Positions 43,621-55,177 of a DNA stretch of 64,000 nucleotides are shown in pieces. This DNA comes from Enterobacter soli ATCC BAA-2102 (GTDB lineage Bacteria > Pseudomonadota > Gammaproteobacteria > Enterobacterales > Enterobacteriaceae). Within the stretch, counting starts at the first letter, position 1. Each line of letters starts with the position of its first letter. Under the pieces are notes generated by a model. That model saw only the letters and a list, made by a program, of their open reading frames with translations. It searched no databases and was not told the origin of the DNA. The stretch spans positions 97,806-161,805 of the forward strand of contig NZ_LXES01000026.1 of assembly GCF_001654845.1 (NCBI RefSeq). Reading direction: 5' to 3'. The translations under genes and the position numbers were made by a program.

Positions 43621-43662
43621 TGTTATTATTGCTATTCAGTACATTTTGACAGGAAGAGTATT

Positions 43663-44118
43663 TTGACTACTGACACTCATACTCTGCATATTGAAGAGAT
43701 TTTAGAACTTCTGCCGCACCGCTACCCGTTCTTGCTGGTAGACCGTGTGCTGGATTTTGAAGAAGGTCGTTTTCTGCGCGCAGTGAAAAATGTCTCCGTT
43801 AACGAGCCATTCTTCCAGGGGCACTTCCCTGGTAAACCTATCTTCCCGGGTGTGTTGATCCTGGAAGCGATGGCACAGGCTACCGGTATTCTGGCGTTTA
43901 AAAGCGTTGGTAAGCTGGAGCCAGGTGAGCTGTATTACTTCGCGGGTATCGATGAAGCGCGCTTTAAGCGTCCAGTCGTGCCTGGTGATCAGATGATCAT
44001 GGAAGTCACTTTTGAAAAAACGCGTCGCGGCCTGACTCGCTTCAAAGGCGTAGCTCTGGTTGACGGCAAAGTTGTTTGCGAAGCGACGATGATGTGTGCT
44101 CGTAGCCGGGAGTCCTGA
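43663..44118 (+). CDS. fabZ: 3-hydroxyacyl-[ACP] dehydratase FabZ
   Basis: Dehydrates 3-hydroxyacyl-ACP in fatty-acid elongation; competes with LpxA and LpxD for 3-hydroxymyristoyl-ACP, so its level sets the phospholipid to lipid A balance. It is 151 aa from a TTG start (43663), as in E. coli, after AGGAAGAG. Hotdog fold with catalytic His54 ([12 protein letters not shown]) and Glu68 (LILEAMAQ). It is followed by lpxA after 3 nt. Confidence 0.98.
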   Translation: MTTDTHTLHIEEILELLPHRYPFLLVDRVLDFEEGRFLRAVKNVSVNEPFFQGHFPGKPIFPGVLILEAMAQATGILAFKSVGKLEPGELYYFAGIDEARFKRPVVPGDQMIMEVTFEKTRRGLTRFKGVALVDGKVVCEATMMCARSRES

Positions 44119-44121
44119 TAC

Positions 44122-44910
44122 GTGATTGATAAATCCGCCTTTATTCATCCTACTGCTATTGTGGAAACCGGTGCCATCATCGGTGCTAACGTTCACATTG
44201 GCCCGTTTTGTATTGTTGGACCCCATGTCGAAATTGGTGAGGGTACAGTACTGAAATCTCATGTCGTGGTGAATGGTCATACGACTATTGGCTGCAATAA
44301 CGAGATCTATCAGTTCGCCTCCATCGGCGAAGTTAACCAGGATCTGAAATATGCTGGTGAAGCGACCCGTCTGGAAATCGGCGATCGTAACCGTATTCGC
44401 GAAAGCGTCACCATTCATCGTGGAACAGTACAGGGTGGTGGATTGACGAAGGTGGGCAGCGACAACCTGTTTATGGTCAATGCACACATCGCGCATGACT
44501 GTACCGTAGGTAGCCGTTGTATTCTTGCCAACAACGCAACGCTGGCAGGACACGTATCGGTTGATGATTTCGCAATCATTGGTGGCATGACCGCAGTTCA
44601 TCAGTTCTGCATCATTGGTGCACACGTGATGGTCGGCGGTTGCTCCGGCGTGGCGCAAGACGTCCCGCCGTATGTGATTGCGCAGGGCAACCATGCAACG
44701 CCGTTTGGCGTTAACATCGAAGGCCTCAAGCGTCGTGGTTTCAGCCGCGAAGCGATTACAGCCATCCGTAACGCGTACAAACTTCTGTACCGTAGCGGTA
44801 AAACGCTGGAAGAGGCGAAGCCGGAAATTGCCGAGCTGGCGAATAAGCACCCTGAAGTGAATGCGTTCATGGAATTCTTTGAACGTTCAACGCGTGGTCT
44901 GATTCGTTAA
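44122..44910 (+). CDS. lpxA: UDP-N-acetylglucosamine acyltransferase LpxA
   Basis: First step of lipid A synthesis: adds 3-hydroxymyristate to the 3-OH of UDP-GlcNAc. It is 262 aa from a GTG start (44122). Left-handed beta-helix of hexapeptide repeats with the catalytic His near residue 125 ([13 protein letters not shown]) and a C-terminal helical domain. The stop TAA shares its last base with the ATG of lpxB. Confidence 0.98.
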   Translation: MIDKSAFIHPTAIVETGAIIGANVHIGPFCIVGPHVEIGEGTVLKSHVVVNGHTTIGCNNEIYQFASIGEVNQDLKYAGEATRLEIGDRNRIRESVTIHRGTVQGGGLTKVGSDNLFMVNAHIAHDCTVGSRCILANNATLAGHVSVDDFAIIGGMTAVHQFCIIGAHVMVGGCSGVAQDVPPYVIAQGNHATPFGVNIEGLKRRGFSREAITAIRNAYKLLYRSGKTLEEAKPEIAELANKHPEVNAFMEFFERSTRGLIR

Positions 44911-46058
44911 TGGTCGACAGTCGTCCGCTTACGATAGCCCTGGTCGCCGGAGAAACCTCCGGCGATATTCTTGGTGCAGGTCTCATCCGCGCGCTCAAGG
45001 CTCGTGTACCCAATGCTCGCTTTGTTGGCGTAGCAGGCCCGCTGATGCAGGCTGAAGGCTGTGAAGCCTGGTATGAAATGGAAGAACTGGCGGTGATGGG
45101 CATTGTTGAAGTGCTCGGTCGTTTACGTCGTCTTCTGCATATTCGTGCCGATCTCACCCGTCGTTTTACCGACCTCAAACCTGATGTGTTTGTCGGTATC
45201 GATGCACCTGATTTCAACATTACCCTTGAAGGGAACCTGAAAAAACAGGGCATCAAAACCATTCATTATGTCAGTCCGTCCGTCTGGGCGTGGCGACAGA
45301 AACGCGTTTTCAAAATTGGTAGATCCACCAATCTGGTGCTGGCTTTTCTGCCTTTCGAAAAAGCGTTTTACGACAAATTTAATGTCCCGTGTCGTTTTAT
45401 CGGTCATACCATGGCGGATGCGATGCCGCTTGAGCCAGATAAAAATGCAGCGCGTGATGTGCTGGGTATTCCGCACGATGTGCACTGTCTGGCGCTGTTG
45501 CCTGGAAGCCGTGGCGCTGAAGTGGAAATGCTCAGTGCCGATTTCCTGAAAACAGCGCAGATTCTTCGCCAGACCTACCCAGACCTTGAAGTGGTTGTGC
45601 CGTTGGTTAATGCCAAACGCCGTGAGCAGTTTGAGCGCATTAAAGCCGACGTTACGCCCGATCTCCGCGTTCATATGCTGGACGGGAAGGGGCGTGAAGC
45701 GATGGTCGCCAGCGATGCCGCACTGCTGGCATCGGGCACGGCTGCACTTGAGTGTATGCTGGCGAAATGTCCGATGGTGGTGGGCTATCGTATGAAGCCA
45801 TTCACCTTCTGGCTGGCGAAACGTCTGGTGAAAACCGACTACGTTTCACTGCCAAACCTGCTTGCCGGGCGCGAGCTGGTGAAAGAGCTCTTGCAGGATG
45901 ATTGCCAGCCGCAGGCGTTGGCCGATGCGCTATTGCCGCTTCTTGCAGACGGTAAAACCAGCCACCAGATGCATGACACATTCCGGGAATTGCATCAGCA
46001 GATCCGCTGTAATGCCGATGAGCAAGCGGCTGACGCGGTGCTGGAGCTAGCAAAATGA
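44910..46058 (+). CDS. lpxB: Lipid A disaccharide synthase LpxB
   Basis: Family GT19 glycosyltransferase joining UDP-2,3-diacylglucosamine and lipid X to the lipid A disaccharide; peripheral inner-membrane enzyme. It is 382 aa. N-terminal [15 protein letters not shown], then [19 protein letters not shown] and the nucleotide-binding [12 protein letters not shown], with [19 protein letters not shown] toward the C-terminus. It overlaps lpxA by 1 nt and rnhB by 4 nt (ATGA). Confidence 0.98.
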   Translation: MVDSRPLTIALVAGETSGDILGAGLIRALKARVPNARFVGVAGPLMQAEGCEAWYEMEELAVMGIVEVLGRLRRLLHIRADLTRRFTDLKPDVFVGIDAPDFNITLEGNLKKQGIKTIHYVSPSVWAWRQKRVFKIGRSTNLVLAFLPFEKAFYDKFNVPCRFIGHTMADAMPLEPDKNAARDVLGIPHDVHCLALLPGSRGAEVEMLSADFLKTAQILRQTYPDLEVVVPLVNAKRREQFERIKADVTPDLRVHMLDGKGREAMVASDAALLASGTAALECMLAKCPMVVGYRMKPFTFWLAKRLVKTDYVSLPNLLAGRELVKELLQDDCQPQALADALLPLLADGKTSHQMHDTFRELHQQIRCNADEQAADAVLELAK

Positions 46059-46651
46059 TGGAATTTATTTACCCGCACACGCATCTCGTTGCCGGTGTGG
46101 ATGAAGTAGGACGTGGGCCGTTGGTTGGCGCAGTGGTCACCGCAGCGGTGATCCTCGATCCTGCGCGTCCGATTATTGGCCTGAACGATTCGAAAAAACT
46201 GTCTGAAAAGCGCCGACTGGCGTTGTTCGACGAGATAAAAGAACATGCGCTGGCCTGGAGTCTTGGGCGCGCAGAGCCGCATGAGATCGATGAACTGAAC
46301 ATCCTGCACGCCACCATGCTGGCGATGCAGCGTGCGGTGGCGGGTCTGAAAATCGCTCCCGAATACGTACTGATTGACGGTAACCGCTGCCCAGCCTTGC
46401 CTGTGCCATCTATGGCGGTCGTCAAAGGCGATAGCCGGGTAGCAGAAATCAGTGCGGCTTCTATTATTGCCAAAGTGACACGCGATGCCGAAATGGCCGC
46501 GCTGGACCTCACTTATCCCCAGTATGGTTTTGCCCAGCACAAGGGATATCCAACCGCTTTCCATCTGGAAAAGCTGGCTGAACATGGCGCAACTGAACAT
46601 CATCGGCGCAGTTTTGGCCCGGTGAAACGTGCGCTGGGACTGGTGTCCTGA
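46055..46651 (+). CDS. rnhB: Ribonuclease HII
   Basis: Cleaves RNA in RNA/DNA hybrids and starts ribonucleotide excision from DNA. It is 198 aa from ATG 46055 ([10 protein letters not shown]), equal in length to E. coli; a second ATG follows immediately. The DEDD active site is seen in [11 protein letters not shown], the Asp in [10 protein letters not shown] and the Asp in AKVTRDAEM. Translationally coupled to lpxB; dnaE follows after 38 bp. Confidence 0.97.
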   Translation: MMEFIYPHTHLVAGVDEVGRGPLVGAVVTAAVILDPARPIIGLNDSKKLSEKRRLALFDEIKEHALAWSLGRAEPHEIDELNILHATMLAMQRAVAGLKIAPEYVLIDGNRCPALPVPSMAVVKGDSRVAEISAASIIAKVTRDAEMAALDLTYPQYGFAQHKGYPTAFHLEKLAEHGATEHHRRSFGPVKRALGLVS

Positions 46652-46689
46652 ATCAAGACGCAAGCAATTAAGTAACGCGGAATCTGAAG

Positions 46690-49600
46690 ATGGCTGAACC
46701 ACGTTTCGTACACCTGCGGGTGCATAGCGACTACTCCATGATCGATGGGCTGGCAAAGACCGGGCCGCTGGTGAAAAAGGCGGCCGCTCTGGGTATGCCT
46801 GCGCTGGCGATCACCGATTTTACCAACCTGTGTGGCCTGGTGAAGTTCTACGGAACGGCGCATGGCGCTGGGTTGAAACCTATCGTCGGGGCAGATTTTC
46901 ATGTGCAGAGCGAGCTGCTTGGCGATGAAATGACGCAGATAACCGTGCTGGCCATGAACAACACGGGTTATCAGAACCTCACTCTGCTTATCTCAAAAGC
47001 ATATCAGCGCGGATATGGCGCGCTGGGGCCGTGGATCGACCGCGACTGGCTGGCTGAGCTGAACGACGGTTTGCTGCTGATTTCAGGCGGCCGCATGGGT
47101 GATGTCGGCCAGAGTCTGCTGCGTGGCAATAGTGCGCTGGTTGATCAGTGCATTGCATTCTATGAAGAGTATTTCCCGGATCGCTACTATCTGGAGCTGA
47201 TACGTACCGGACGTGCGGACGAAGAGAATTATCTTCATGCGGCGGTTGCGCTTGCCGAAGAGCGTGGTTTGCCCGTTGTGGCGACGAACGATGTGCGTTT
47301 TCTTGAGCCGGGTGACTTTGACGCCCACGAAATTCGTGTCGCTATCCACGATGGTTTTACCCTCGACGACCCAAAACGCCCGCGTAACTACTCGTCGCAG
47401 CAGTATATGCGTAACGAAGACGAGATGTGCGAGCTCTTCTCTGACATCCCGGAAGCGCTGGAAAACAGCGTAGAGATTGCCAAACGCTGTAACGTTACCG
47501 TGCGTCTGGGTGAGTATTTCCTGCCGCAGTTCCCGACGGGCGACATGACCACGGAAGATTTCCTGGTTGTGAAATCGAAAGAAGGTCTGGAAGAGCGTCT
47601 GGAATTCCTGTTCCCGGATGAGGCCGTCCGCAAAGAAAAACGCCCGCCGTATGATGAGCGTCTGGATATCGAACTCCAGGTGATTAACCAGATGGGTTTC
47701 CCGGGTTACTTCCTGATCGTAATGGAGTTTATCCAGTGGTCGAAAGATAACGGCGTGCCGGTAGGCCCTGGACGTGGTTCCGGTGCGGGCTCGCTGGTGG
47801 CTTACGCGCTCAAAATTACCGACCTCGATCCGCTGGAATTTGACCTGCTGTTCGAACGTTTCCTTAACCCGGAACGTGTATCCATGCCTGACTTCGACGT
47901 TGACTTCTGTATGGAGAAACGCGACCAGGTTATCGAACACGTAGCGGACATGTACGGCCGTGATGCGGTCTCGCAGATTATTACCTTCGGTACGATGGCA
48001 GCGAAAGCGGTTATCCGCGACGTGGGCCGTGTTCTGGGCCATCCGTATGGCTTTGTTGATCGCATCTCGAAGCTGGTTCCGCCCGATCCAGGTATGACGC
48101 TGGCAAAAGCCTTTGAAGCCGAGCCGCAGCTGCCAGAAATCTACGAAGCAGACGAAGAAGTTAAAGCGCTGATCGACATGGCGCGCAAGCTCGAAGGGGT
48201 CACGCGTAACGCCGGTAAACATGCGGGTGGTGTGGTCATCGCGCCCACCAAAATTACCGATTTTGCGCCGCTCTATTGTGACGAAGCCGGGCAGCACCCG
48301 GTTACCCAGTTTGATAAGAACGACGTGGAATATGCTGGGCTGGTGAAGTTCGACTTCCTCGGCCTGCGTACGTTGACGATCATCGACTGGGCGCTGAAGA
48401 TGATCAACCCGCGCCGCGAAAAGCAAGGTCTTGAGCCAATAGACATTGCCGCCATCCCGCTGGATGACAAGAAAAGTTTCGATATGCTGCAACGCTCGGA
48501 AACCACAGCGGTTTTCCAGCTTGAATCCCGCGGCATGAAAGATCTGATCAAGCGTCTGCAACCCGACTGCTTCGAAGATATGATCGCGCTGGTGGCCCTG
48601 TTCCGTCCGGGCCCGCTGCAATCAGGGATGGTAGATAACTTTATCGACCGTAAGCACGGGCGCGAAGAGATTTCCTACCCGGATGTTCAGTGGCAGCATG
48701 AAAGCCTGAAACCGGTACTGGAGCCAACCTATGGCATCATCCTGTACCAGGAACAGGTCATGCAGATTGCCCAGGTGCTCTCTGGTTATACCCTCGGCGG
48801 CGCGGATATGTTGCGTCGTGCAATGGGTAAGAAAAAGCCGGAAGAGATGGCCAAGCAGCGTGGCACCTTCGAAGAAGGGGCAAAAAATAACGGCGTTGAC
48901 GGCGAACTGGCGATGAAAATCTTCGACCTGGTGGAGAAATTCGCCGGGTACGGATTTAACAAATCTCACTCTGCCGCCTATGCTTTGGTTTCGTACCAGA
49001 CGCTGTGGCTGAAAGCGCACTATCCGGCTGAGTTTATGGCGGCGGTAATGACTGCCGATATGGACAACACCGAAAAGGTGGTTGGCCTGGTAGACGAATG
49101 CTGGCGCATGGGGCTTAAGATCCTGCCGCCGGACATTAACTCTGGTCTGTACCATTTCCACGTTAACGAACACGGGGAAATTGTCTACGGGATCGGCGCG
49201 ATCAAAGGTGTGGGTGAAGGTCCGATCGAGGCGATCATCGAAGCGCGTAACAACGGCGGTTACTTCCGTGAGTTGTTCGATCTGTGCGCCCGTACCGATA
49301 CCAAAAAATTGAACCGCCGCGTGCTTGAAAAGCTGATCATGTCTGGTGCGTTCGACCGGCTCGGGCCGCACCGCGCCGCGCTGATGAACTCGCTCGGCGA
49401 TGCCCTGAAAGCCGCCGATCAGCACGCAAAAGCGGAAGCCATTGGCCAGGCAGATATGTTTGGCGTACTGGCAGAAGAGCCAGAGCAGGTTGAGCAGTCG
49501 TATTCCAACTGCCAGCCGTGGCCAGAACAGGTAGTACTGGATGGGGAACGTGAAACGTTAGGCTTGTACCTGACGGGTCACCCCATCAACCAGTACATCA

Positions 49601-50172
49601 AAGAAATTGAGCGCTATGTCGGAGGCAACAGGCTAAAAGACATGCATCCGACAGATCGTGGTAAAATCACCACGGCTGCGGGGCTCGTGATTGCTGCAAG
49701 GGTTATGGTCACCAAGCGCGGCAATCGAATCGGCATCTGTACGCTGGATGACCGTTCCGGGCGGCTGGAGGTGATGTTGTTCACCGACGCGCTGGATAAA
49801 TACCAGCAATTGCTGGAAAAAGACCGCATACTTATCGTCAGCGGACAGGTCAGCTTTGATGACTTCAGCGGGGGGCTTAAAATGACCGCCCGCGAAGTGA
49901 TGGACATTGACGAAGCCCGGGAAAAATATGCTCGCGGGCTTGCTATCTCGCTGACGGACAGGCAAATTGATGACCAGCTTTTAAACCGACTCCGTCAGTC
50001 TCTGGAACCCCACCGCTCGGGGACAATTCCAGTACATCTCTACTATCAGAGGGCGGATGCACGTGCGCGGTTGCGCTTTGGTGCAACGTGGCGTGTCTCT
50101 CCGAGCGATCGTTTACTAAACGATCTCCGTGGCCTCATTGGTTCGGAGCAGGTGGAACTGGAGTTTGACTAA
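46690..50172 (+). CDS. dnaE: DNA polymerase III alpha subunit DnaE
   Basis: Catalytic subunit of the replicative polymerase. It is 1160 aa, the full family length. The N-terminal PHP domain begins [15 protein letters not shown]; the C-family polymerase active-site Asp residues are in [13 protein letters not shown] and in the palm segment around residue 555 ([11 protein letters not shown]). Further on are the helix-hairpin-helix region, the beta-clamp-binding segment (QADMFGVL, about residue 920) and the OB domain. Base and codon use match the neighbours. accA follows after 12 bp. Confidence 0.99.
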   Translation: MAEPRFVHLRVHSDYSMIDGLAKTGPLVKKAAALGMPALAITDFTNLCGLVKFYGTAHGAGLKPIVGADFHVQSELLGDEMTQITVLAMNNTGYQNLTLLISKAYQRGYGALGPWIDRDWLAELNDGLLLISGGRMGDVGQSLLRGNSALVDQCIAFYEEYFPDRYYLELIRTGRADEENYLHAAVALAEERGLPVVATNDVRFLEPGDFDAHEIRVAIHDGFTLDDPKRPRNYSSQQYMRNEDEMCELFSDIPEALENSVEIAKRCNVTVRLGEYFLPQFPTGDMTTEDFLVVKSKEGLEERLEFLFPDEAVRKEKRPPYDERLDIELQVINQMGFPGYFLIVMEFIQWSKDNGVPVGPGRGSGAGSLVAYALKITDLDPLEFDLLFERFLNPERVSMPDFDVDFCMEKRDQVIEHVADMYGRDAVSQIITFGTMAAKAVIRDVGRVLGHPYGFVDRISKLVPPDPGMTLAKAFEAEPQLPEIYEADEEVKALIDMARKLEGVTRNAGKHAGGVVIAPTKITDFAPLYCDEAGQHPVTQFDKNDVEYAGLVKFDFLGLRTLTIIDWALKMINPRREKQGLEPIDIAAIPLDDKKSFDMLQRSETTAVFQLESRGMKDLIKRLQPDCFEDMIALVALFRPGPLQSGMVDNFIDRKHGREEISYPDVQWQHESLKPVLEPTYGIILYQEQVMQIAQVLSGYTLGGADMLRRAMGKKKPEEMAKQRGTFEEGAKNNGVDGELAMKIFDLVEKFAGYGFNKSHSAAYALVSYQTLWLKAHYPAEFMAAVMTADMDNTEKVVGLVDECWRMGLKILPPDINSGLYHFHVNEHGEIVYGIGAIKGVGEGPIEAIIEARNNGGYFRELFDLCARTDTKKLNRRVLEKLIMSGAFDRLGPHRAALMNSLGDALKAADQHAKAEAIGQADMFGVLAEEPEQVEQSYSNCQPWPEQVVLDGERETLGLYLTGHPINQYIKEIERYVGGNRLKDMHPTDRGKITTAAGLVIAARVMVTKRGNRIGICTLDDRSGRLEVMLFTDALDKYQQLLEKDRILIVSGQVSFDDFSGGLKMTAREVMDIDEAREKYARGLAISLTDRQIDDQLLNRLRQSLEPHRSGTIPVHLYYQRADARARLRFGATWRVSPSDRLLNDLRGLIGSEQVELEFD

Positions 50173-50184
50173 TACAGGAATACT

Positions 50185-51144
50185 ATGAGTCTGAATTTCC
50201 TTGATTTCGAACAGCCGATTGCAGAGCTGGAAGCGAAAATCGATTCTCTGACCGCGGTTAGCCGTCAGGATGAAAAACTGGATATTAACATCGACGAAGA
50301 AGTGCATCGTCTGCGCGAAAAAAGCGTAGAGCTGACGCGCAAAATCTTTGCCGATCTCGGCGCATGGCAGATTGCCCAGCTGGCGCGTCACCCACAGCGT
50401 CCGTACACCCTGGATTATGTCCGCCTGGCGTTTGATGAATTTGACGAACTGGCAGGCGATCGCGCTTATGCCGACGACAAAGCTATCGTTGGCGGTATTG
50501 CTCGTCTGGACGGACGCCCGGTGATGATCATTGGTCATCAGAAAGGTCGTGAAACCAAAGAAAAAATCCGTCGTAACTTCGGGATGCCTGCACCAGAAGG
50601 CTACCGTAAGGCACTGCGTCTGATGGAGATGGCTGAGCGTTTTAACATGCCAATCATCACCTTCATCGACACCCCGGGTGCATACCCAGGTGTGGGCGCG
50701 GAAGAGCGCGGCCAGTCTGAAGCCATTGCACGCAACCTGCGTGAAATGTCTCGTCTGAGCGTTCCGGTCATCTGTACCGTTATCGGTGAAGGTGGTTCCG
50801 GTGGTGCGCTGGCAATCGGCGTGGGTGATAAAGTGAATATGCTGCAATACAGCACCTATTCTGTTATCTCCCCGGAAGGCTGTGCATCTATTCTTTGGAA
50901 GAGTGCGGACAAAGCGCCTCTGGCTGCCGAAGCGATGGGCATCATTGCTCCGCGTCTGAAAGAGCTGAAGCTTATCGACTCCGTGATCCCAGAACCTTTG
51001 GGTGGTGCGCACCGTAAGCCGGAAGTGATGGCTGCTTCCCTGAAAGCACAGCTGCTGGCAGACCTGGCGGACCTTGATGTGCTGAGCAAAGAAGAGCTGC
51101 TCAACCGCCGTTATCAGCGTCTGATGACCTACGGTTACGCATAA
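50185..51144 (+). CDS. accA: Acetyl-CoA carboxylase carboxyltransferase subunit alpha
   Basis: With AccD forms the carboxyltransferase that makes malonyl-CoA, the committed step of fatty-acid synthesis. It is 319 aa, starting [19 protein letters not shown]. Crotonase-like core with [30 protein letters not shown] and [16 protein letters not shown] strong terminator follows, ending the long envelope and lipid run. Confidence 0.98.
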   Translation: MSLNFLDFEQPIAELEAKIDSLTAVSRQDEKLDINIDEEVHRLREKSVELTRKIFADLGAWQIAQLARHPQRPYTLDYVRLAFDEFDELAGDRAYADDKAIVGGIARLDGRPVMIIGHQKGRETKEKIRRNFGMPAPEGYRKALRLMEMAERFNMPIITFIDTPGAYPGVGAEERGQSEAIARNLREMSRLSVPVICTVIGEGGSGGALAIGVGDKVNMLQYSTYSVISPEGCASILWKSADKAPLAAEAMGIIAPRLKELKLIDSVIPEPLGGAHRKPEVMAASLKAQLLADLADLDVLSKEELLNRRYQRLMTYGYA

Positions 51145-51160
51145 ACTTCACAATTATCTG

Positions 51161-51189
51161 AAAAGCCGCACAATGTTGCGGCTTTTTTT
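51161..51189 (+). terminator. Rho-independent terminator after accA
   Basis: AAAAGCCGCA (51161-51170), a 6-nt loop, TGCGGCTTTTTTT (51177-51189). Confidence 0.93.
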
Positions 51190-51244
51190 ATACCTGCGGT
51201 TTACCCTGGCTATGCTTAGCTAATGTTTTTCAAGGAGGTAAACC

Positions 51245-53377
51245 ATGAACATTATTGCCATCATGGGGCCACATGGCGTCTTTTATAAAGACGAGCCCAT
51301 CAAGGAGCTGGAGCAGACACTACAGTCCCGTGGATACCAGCTCATCTGGCCGCATAACAGCGCCGACCTGCTGAAGTTCATCGAGCACAACCCGCGTATC
51401 TGCGGTGTTATCTTTGACTGGGATGAGTACGACCTGGAGCTATGCAGCGAAATTAACAAGCTGAACGAATATCTTCCGCTGTATGCCTTTATTAATACCC
51501 ACTCCACGATGGACGTCAGCGCGCATGATATGCGTATGGCGCTGTGGTTCTTCGAATATTCGCTCGGCGTGGCGGAAGATATTGCGACCCGCATTCAGCA
51601 ATACACCCGTGAATACCTCGATAACATCACGCCGCCGTTCACCCGGGCACTGTTCACTTATGTGAAGGAAGGCAAATATACGTTCTGCACGCCTGGCCAC
51701 ATGGCGGGAACGGCGTATCAGAAAAGCCCGGTGGGCTGCCTGTTCTATGATTTCTTCGGCGGCAACACCCTTAAGGCGGATGTGTCGATTTCGGTCACCG
51801 AACTTGGCTCTCTGCTGGACCATACCGGCCCGCATCTTGAGGCCGAAGAGTATATCGCGCGTACCTTTGGGGCTGAACAGAGTTACATGGTGACCAACGG
51901 CACCTCGACGTCGAATAAAATCGTTGGAATGTATGCAGCACCGGCCGGAAGCACGCTGCTGATTGACCGTAACTGCCATAAGTCGCTGGCCCATTTATTG
52001 ATGATGAGCGATGTCGTCCCGCTCTGGCTGTCGCCCACGCGTAATGCGCTTGGTATTTTGGGGGGTATCCCGCGTCGTGAATTTAGCCATACGGCCATTG
52101 AAAACAAGGTGGCCACAGTAGCCGGTGCCAGCTGGCCCGTCCACGCAGTGATAACCAATTCGACTTACGACGGTCTGCTGTACAACACCAACTGGATCAA
52201 ACAAACGCTGGATGTGCCATCGATTCACTTTGATTCCGCCTGGGTGCCATATACCAACTTCCACCCGATTTATGCGGGTAAGAGCGGGATGAGCGGTGAG
52301 CGCGTACCGGGTAAAGTGTTCTTCGAAACGCAGTCGACCCACAAAATGCTGGCTGCGTTTTCTCAGGCTTCACTTATCCACATCAAGGGTGACTATGACG
52401 AAGAGACTTTCAACGAAGCCTTTATGATGCATACCACTACTTCTCCAAGTTATCCGCTGGTGGCCTCTATTGAAACGGCGGCGGCAATGTTACGTGGCAA
52501 TCCTGGCAAGCGTTTAATCAATCGTTCGGTGGAACGAGCGCTGCATTTCCGCAAAGAGGTTCAGCGCCTGAAAGAAGAAGCCGACGGCTGGTTCTTTGAC
52601 ATCTGGCAGCCGGAAGAGATTGAGGAGGCAGAGTGCTGGCCGGTTTCGCCTGGTGAAAGCTGGCACGGTTTCCGTAATGCCGATGCAGACCACATGTTCC
52701 TTGATCCGGTAAAAGTGACGATCCTGACCCCGGGTATGGATGAACAAGGCAATATGAGCGATGAAGGGATCCCCGCTGCGCTGGTGGCGAAATTCCTTGA
52801 TGAACGCGGCGTTGTGGTAGAGAAAACCGGGCCGTATAACCTGCTGTTCCTGTTCAGTATTGGGATCGACAAAACCCGCGCGATGGGGTTGCTGCGGGGG
52901 CTGATGGAGTTTAAACGCGCTTACGATCTGAATCTGCGGGTCAAAAATATGCTGCCGGATCTCTATGCGGAAGATCCTGATTTCTACCGCAATATGCGTA
53001 TTCAGGATCTGGCTCAGGGGATCCACAAGCTGATCCGTCAGCACGATCTGCCGCGTCTGATGTTACAAGCCTTTGACGTTCTTCCGGAAATGAAGCTGAC
53101 GCCGCATGAGGCCTGGCAGCGTCAGGTCAAAGGCGAGGTGCAAACCGTCGAGCTGGAAAACCTGGTCGGGCGAGTGTCGGCCAATATGATCCTGCCTTAC
53201 CCGCCGGGCGTTCCACTTCTGATGCCGGGTGAGATGATCACCGAAGAGAGCCGGGCGGTACTCGATTTTCTGCTGATGCTCTGCTCTGTGGGCCGCCACT
53301 ATCCGGGCTTTGAAACGGACATCCACGGCGCGAAGCGTGATGAACAGGGAGTTTACTGGGTCAGAGTCCTAAAATAA
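51245..53377 (+). CDS. ldcC: Constitutive lysine decarboxylase LdcC
   Basis: PLP enzyme converting lysine to cadaverine and CO2. It is 710 aa (E. coli LdcC 713; the last three residues are absent). An N-terminal wing domain (about 1-130) precedes the fold-type I core, with the PLP Lys at residue 367 (ETQSTHKMLAAF), and a C-terminal domain. The location after accA identifies it as LdcC rather than the acid-induced CadA, whose gene lies with cadB. Ribosome site AAGGAGGT is excellent. Confidence 0.95.
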   Translation: MNIIAIMGPHGVFYKDEPIKELEQTLQSRGYQLIWPHNSADLLKFIEHNPRICGVIFDWDEYDLELCSEINKLNEYLPLYAFINTHSTMDVSAHDMRMALWFFEYSLGVAEDIATRIQQYTREYLDNITPPFTRALFTYVKEGKYTFCTPGHMAGTAYQKSPVGCLFYDFFGGNTLKADVSISVTELGSLLDHTGPHLEAEEYIARTFGAEQSYMVTNGTSTSNKIVGMYAAPAGSTLLIDRNCHKSLAHLLMMSDVVPLWLSPTRNALGILGGIPRREFSHTAIENKVATVAGASWPVHAVITNSTYDGLLYNTNWIKQTLDVPSIHFDSAWVPYTNFHPIYAGKSGMSGERVPGKVFFETQSTHKMLAAFSQASLIHIKGDYDEETFNEAFMMHTTTSPSYPLVASIETAAAMLRGNPGKRLINRSVERALHFRKEVQRLKEEADGWFFDIWQPEEIEEAECWPVSPGESWHGFRNADADHMFLDPVKVTILTPGMDEQGNMSDEGIPAALVAKFLDERGVVVEKTGPYNLLFLFSIGIDKTRAMGLLRGLMEFKRAYDLNLRVKNMLPDLYAEDPDFYRNMRIQDLAQGIHKLIRQHDLPRLMLQAFDVLPEMKLTPHEAWQRQVKGEVQTVELENLVGRVSANMILPYPPGVPLLMPGEMITEESRAVLDFLLMLCSVGRHYPGFETDIHGAKRDEQGVYWVRVLK

Positions 53378-53442
53378 GTGGGACGACTTGCGTGGTTTGG
53401 GTTTTCGGTTGTAACGTTCTGGCTTCATAAAAAGGAGAAGCT

Positions 53443-53832
53443 ATGCTGGGTTTAAAACAGGTTCATCATATAGCGATCATTGCGACCGATTACGAGAAAA
53501 GTAAGTCTTTCTACTGCGATATTCTGGGCTTTACGCTGTTGAGCGAAGTCTATCGCGAGGAGCGTGACTCCTGGAAAGGCGATCTCGCGTTAAACGGGCA
53601 GTATGTGATTGAGCTGTTTTCTTTTCCTTTCCCGCCTGCGCGTCCGTCGCGTCCGGAAGCCTGTGGTCTGCGCCATCTGGCCTTTAGCGTTGATGACCTT
53701 GATAGCGCGGTGAAGCATCTGAAAGCGCATGGTGTGAAGTGTGAAGCCATTCGCATCGATCCCTTTACGGATAAGCGATTTACCTTCTTCAACGACCCGG
53801 ATGGCCTCCCGCTGGAGCTTTACCAGCAGTAA
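53443..53832 (+). CDS. yaeR: VOC-family (glyoxalase/dioxygenase-like) protein YaeR
   Basis: A 129-aa vicinal-oxygen-chelate protein with two beta-alpha-beta-beta-beta modules. Likely metal ligands are the His in VHHIAIIA (residue 8 or 9), Glu in YVIELFSF, His in GLRHLAFSVDD and Glu in PLELYQQ. The substrate is unknown; the family includes glyoxalase I and antibiotic-modifying enzymes. It is 65 bp after ldcC with its own ribosome site (AAAAGGAGAAG) and is followed by a terminator. Confidence 0.92.
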   Translation: MLGLKQVHHIAIIATDYEKSKSFYCDILGFTLLSEVYREERDSWKGDLALNGQYVIELFSFPFPPARPSRPEACGLRHLAFSVDDLDSAVKHLKAHGVKCEAIRIDPFTDKRFTFFNDPDGLPLELYQQ

Positions 53833-53849
53833 TGTTCGTCATGTGTGAT

Positions 53850-53877
53850 AATGCCCGTCTTGTTCGGGCATTTTTTT
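53850..53877 (+). terminator. Rho-independent terminator after yaeR
   Basis: AATGCCCG, a 7-nt loop and CGGGCATT, then a T run (53850-53877). It lies 13 nt before the tilS ATG, so tilS transcription must read through it or start very close by. Confidence 0.88.
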
Positions 53878-53890
53878 GCGCAAACCTTTT

Positions 53891-55177
53891 ATGACCTTAC
53901 CCGTTATCGCACACGCTGTTTCACCGTACCGCCAGCTGCTGGTGGGGTTTAGCGGTGGGCTGGATTCAACCGTTCTGCTTCATCGCCTGAAATGCTGGCG
54001 CGATCAAGAGCCTGACGTCCAGATCAGGGCAATACATATCCATCATGGGTTGAGCCCTCATGCGGATGTCTGGGTGGCGCACTGCGAGGCGCTGTGTGCA
54101 GCGTGGGCAATTCCGCTGCGCGTTGAGCGGGTGATACTCGAGGATGAAGGCCTGGGCATCGAAGCGCAGGCGCGTAAAGCCCGTTATGCTGCCTTTGCCA
54201 GTGCAATTCTGCCCGGCGAAGTGCTGGTGACGGCGCAGCATCTGGACGATCAGTGTGAAACCTTTTTGCTCGCGCTTAAGCGTGGAAGCGGCCCGGCGGG
54301 ATTGTCCGCTATGCCTGAGCGGGCGAATTTTGCTAATACCGCGTTAATCCGCCCATTGCTGGGTGAGACGCGTGCCTCGCTGGAGGTCTGGGCGCGGGAG
54401 CATGGTCTTAGCTGGATTGAAGATGAAAGCAATCAGGACGACAGCTATGACCGTAATTTCCTGCGTCTTCGTGTCCTGCCACTGCTGACTGAGCGCTGGG
54501 GACATTTTGCCGAAGCCACGGCCCGCAGCGCCATGCTGTGCGCTGAGCAGGAAAGCCTGCTGGACGAGTTACTGAGTGCAGAATTGGCCGAGCTGGTTTC
54601 TGCTGATGGCGCGCTGGCTATCGCACCGATGGAAGTAATGAGTGCGGTACGCCGTGCTGCCTTGCTAAGACGGTGGCTGGCATCGCATAACGCCCCTATG
54701 CCATCGCGGGCGATGCTGAGCCGTCTCTGGGACGAGGTTGCTCAGGCGCGTGACGATGCCGCACCTTGTCTGCATCTGAATGGGTATGAGGCAAGACGCT
54801 ATAAAGGGCAGCTCTGGTGGATTAAATCTGCTCCTTCGCTATCTGATGTGGTGCTCGACTGGTCGCACTCTGGCGATGCGCTGGAGCTGCCCTATGGCGC
54901 GGGAAAGGTTTCCCTGGCGAATACGGGTCATGTGCGTCTGCCGAAAGCCGATGAGCCCGTTACCGTGCGCTTTAAAGCCCGCGGGATGTTGCATATTGTC
55001 GGCAGAAACGGCGGGCGGAAGCTGAAAAAGATATGGCAGGAGTGCAATGTTCCCCCCTGGCGTCGTGATGCCACGCCTTTGCTTTTCTACGGTGAAACGC
55101 TGATTGCGGCTGCGGGCGTCTTTGTCACTGAAGAGGGTTGGGCAGAAGAGGGGGTCTGTTTTGAGTGGAAAGTGTAA
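53891..55177 (+). CDS. tilS: tRNA(Ile)-lysidine synthetase TilS
   Basis: Modifies C34 of the minor tRNA-Ile(CAU) to lysidine so that it reads AUA; essential. It is 428 aa from ATG 53891 ([15 protein letters not shown]); a TTG at 53876 is in frame but falls in the terminator T run. The PP-loop SGGLDST is at residues 21-27, followed by [12 protein letters not shown] and [27 protein letters not shown]-terminal TilS domains include [23 protein letters not shown]. There is no clear Shine-Dalgarno. The N-terminal 15 residues differ from E. coli. Confidence 0.95.
   Translation: MTLPVIAHAVSPYRQLLVGFSGGLDSTVLLHRLKCWRDQEPDVQIRAIHIHHGLSPHADVWVAHCEALCAAWAIPLRVERVILEDEGLGIEAQARKARYAAFASAILPGEVLVTAQHLDDQCETFLLALKRGSGPAGLSAMPERANFANTALIRPLLGETRASLEVWAREHGLSWIEDESNQDDSYDRNFLRLRVLPLLTERWGHFAEATARSAMLCAEQESLLDELLSAELAELVSADGALAIAPMEVMSAVRRAALLRRWLASHNAPMPSRAMLSRLWDEVAQARDDAAPCLHLNGYEARRYKGQLWWIKSAPSLSDVVLDWSHSGDALELPYGAGKVSLANTGHVRLPKADEPVTVRFKARGMLHIVGRNGGRKLKKIWQECNVPPWRRDATPLLFYGETLIAAAGVFVTEEGWAEEGVCFEWKV

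Noticed and set aside
43702..44850. 382-codon minus-strand frame opposite fabZ and lpxA
   Set aside because: It spans two well-identified genes in antisense and shows no domain.
47083..48621. 512-codon minus-strand frame opposite dnaE
   Set aside because: Antisense to the DnaE polymerase core; long open shadows are common opposite genes with strongly biased codons.
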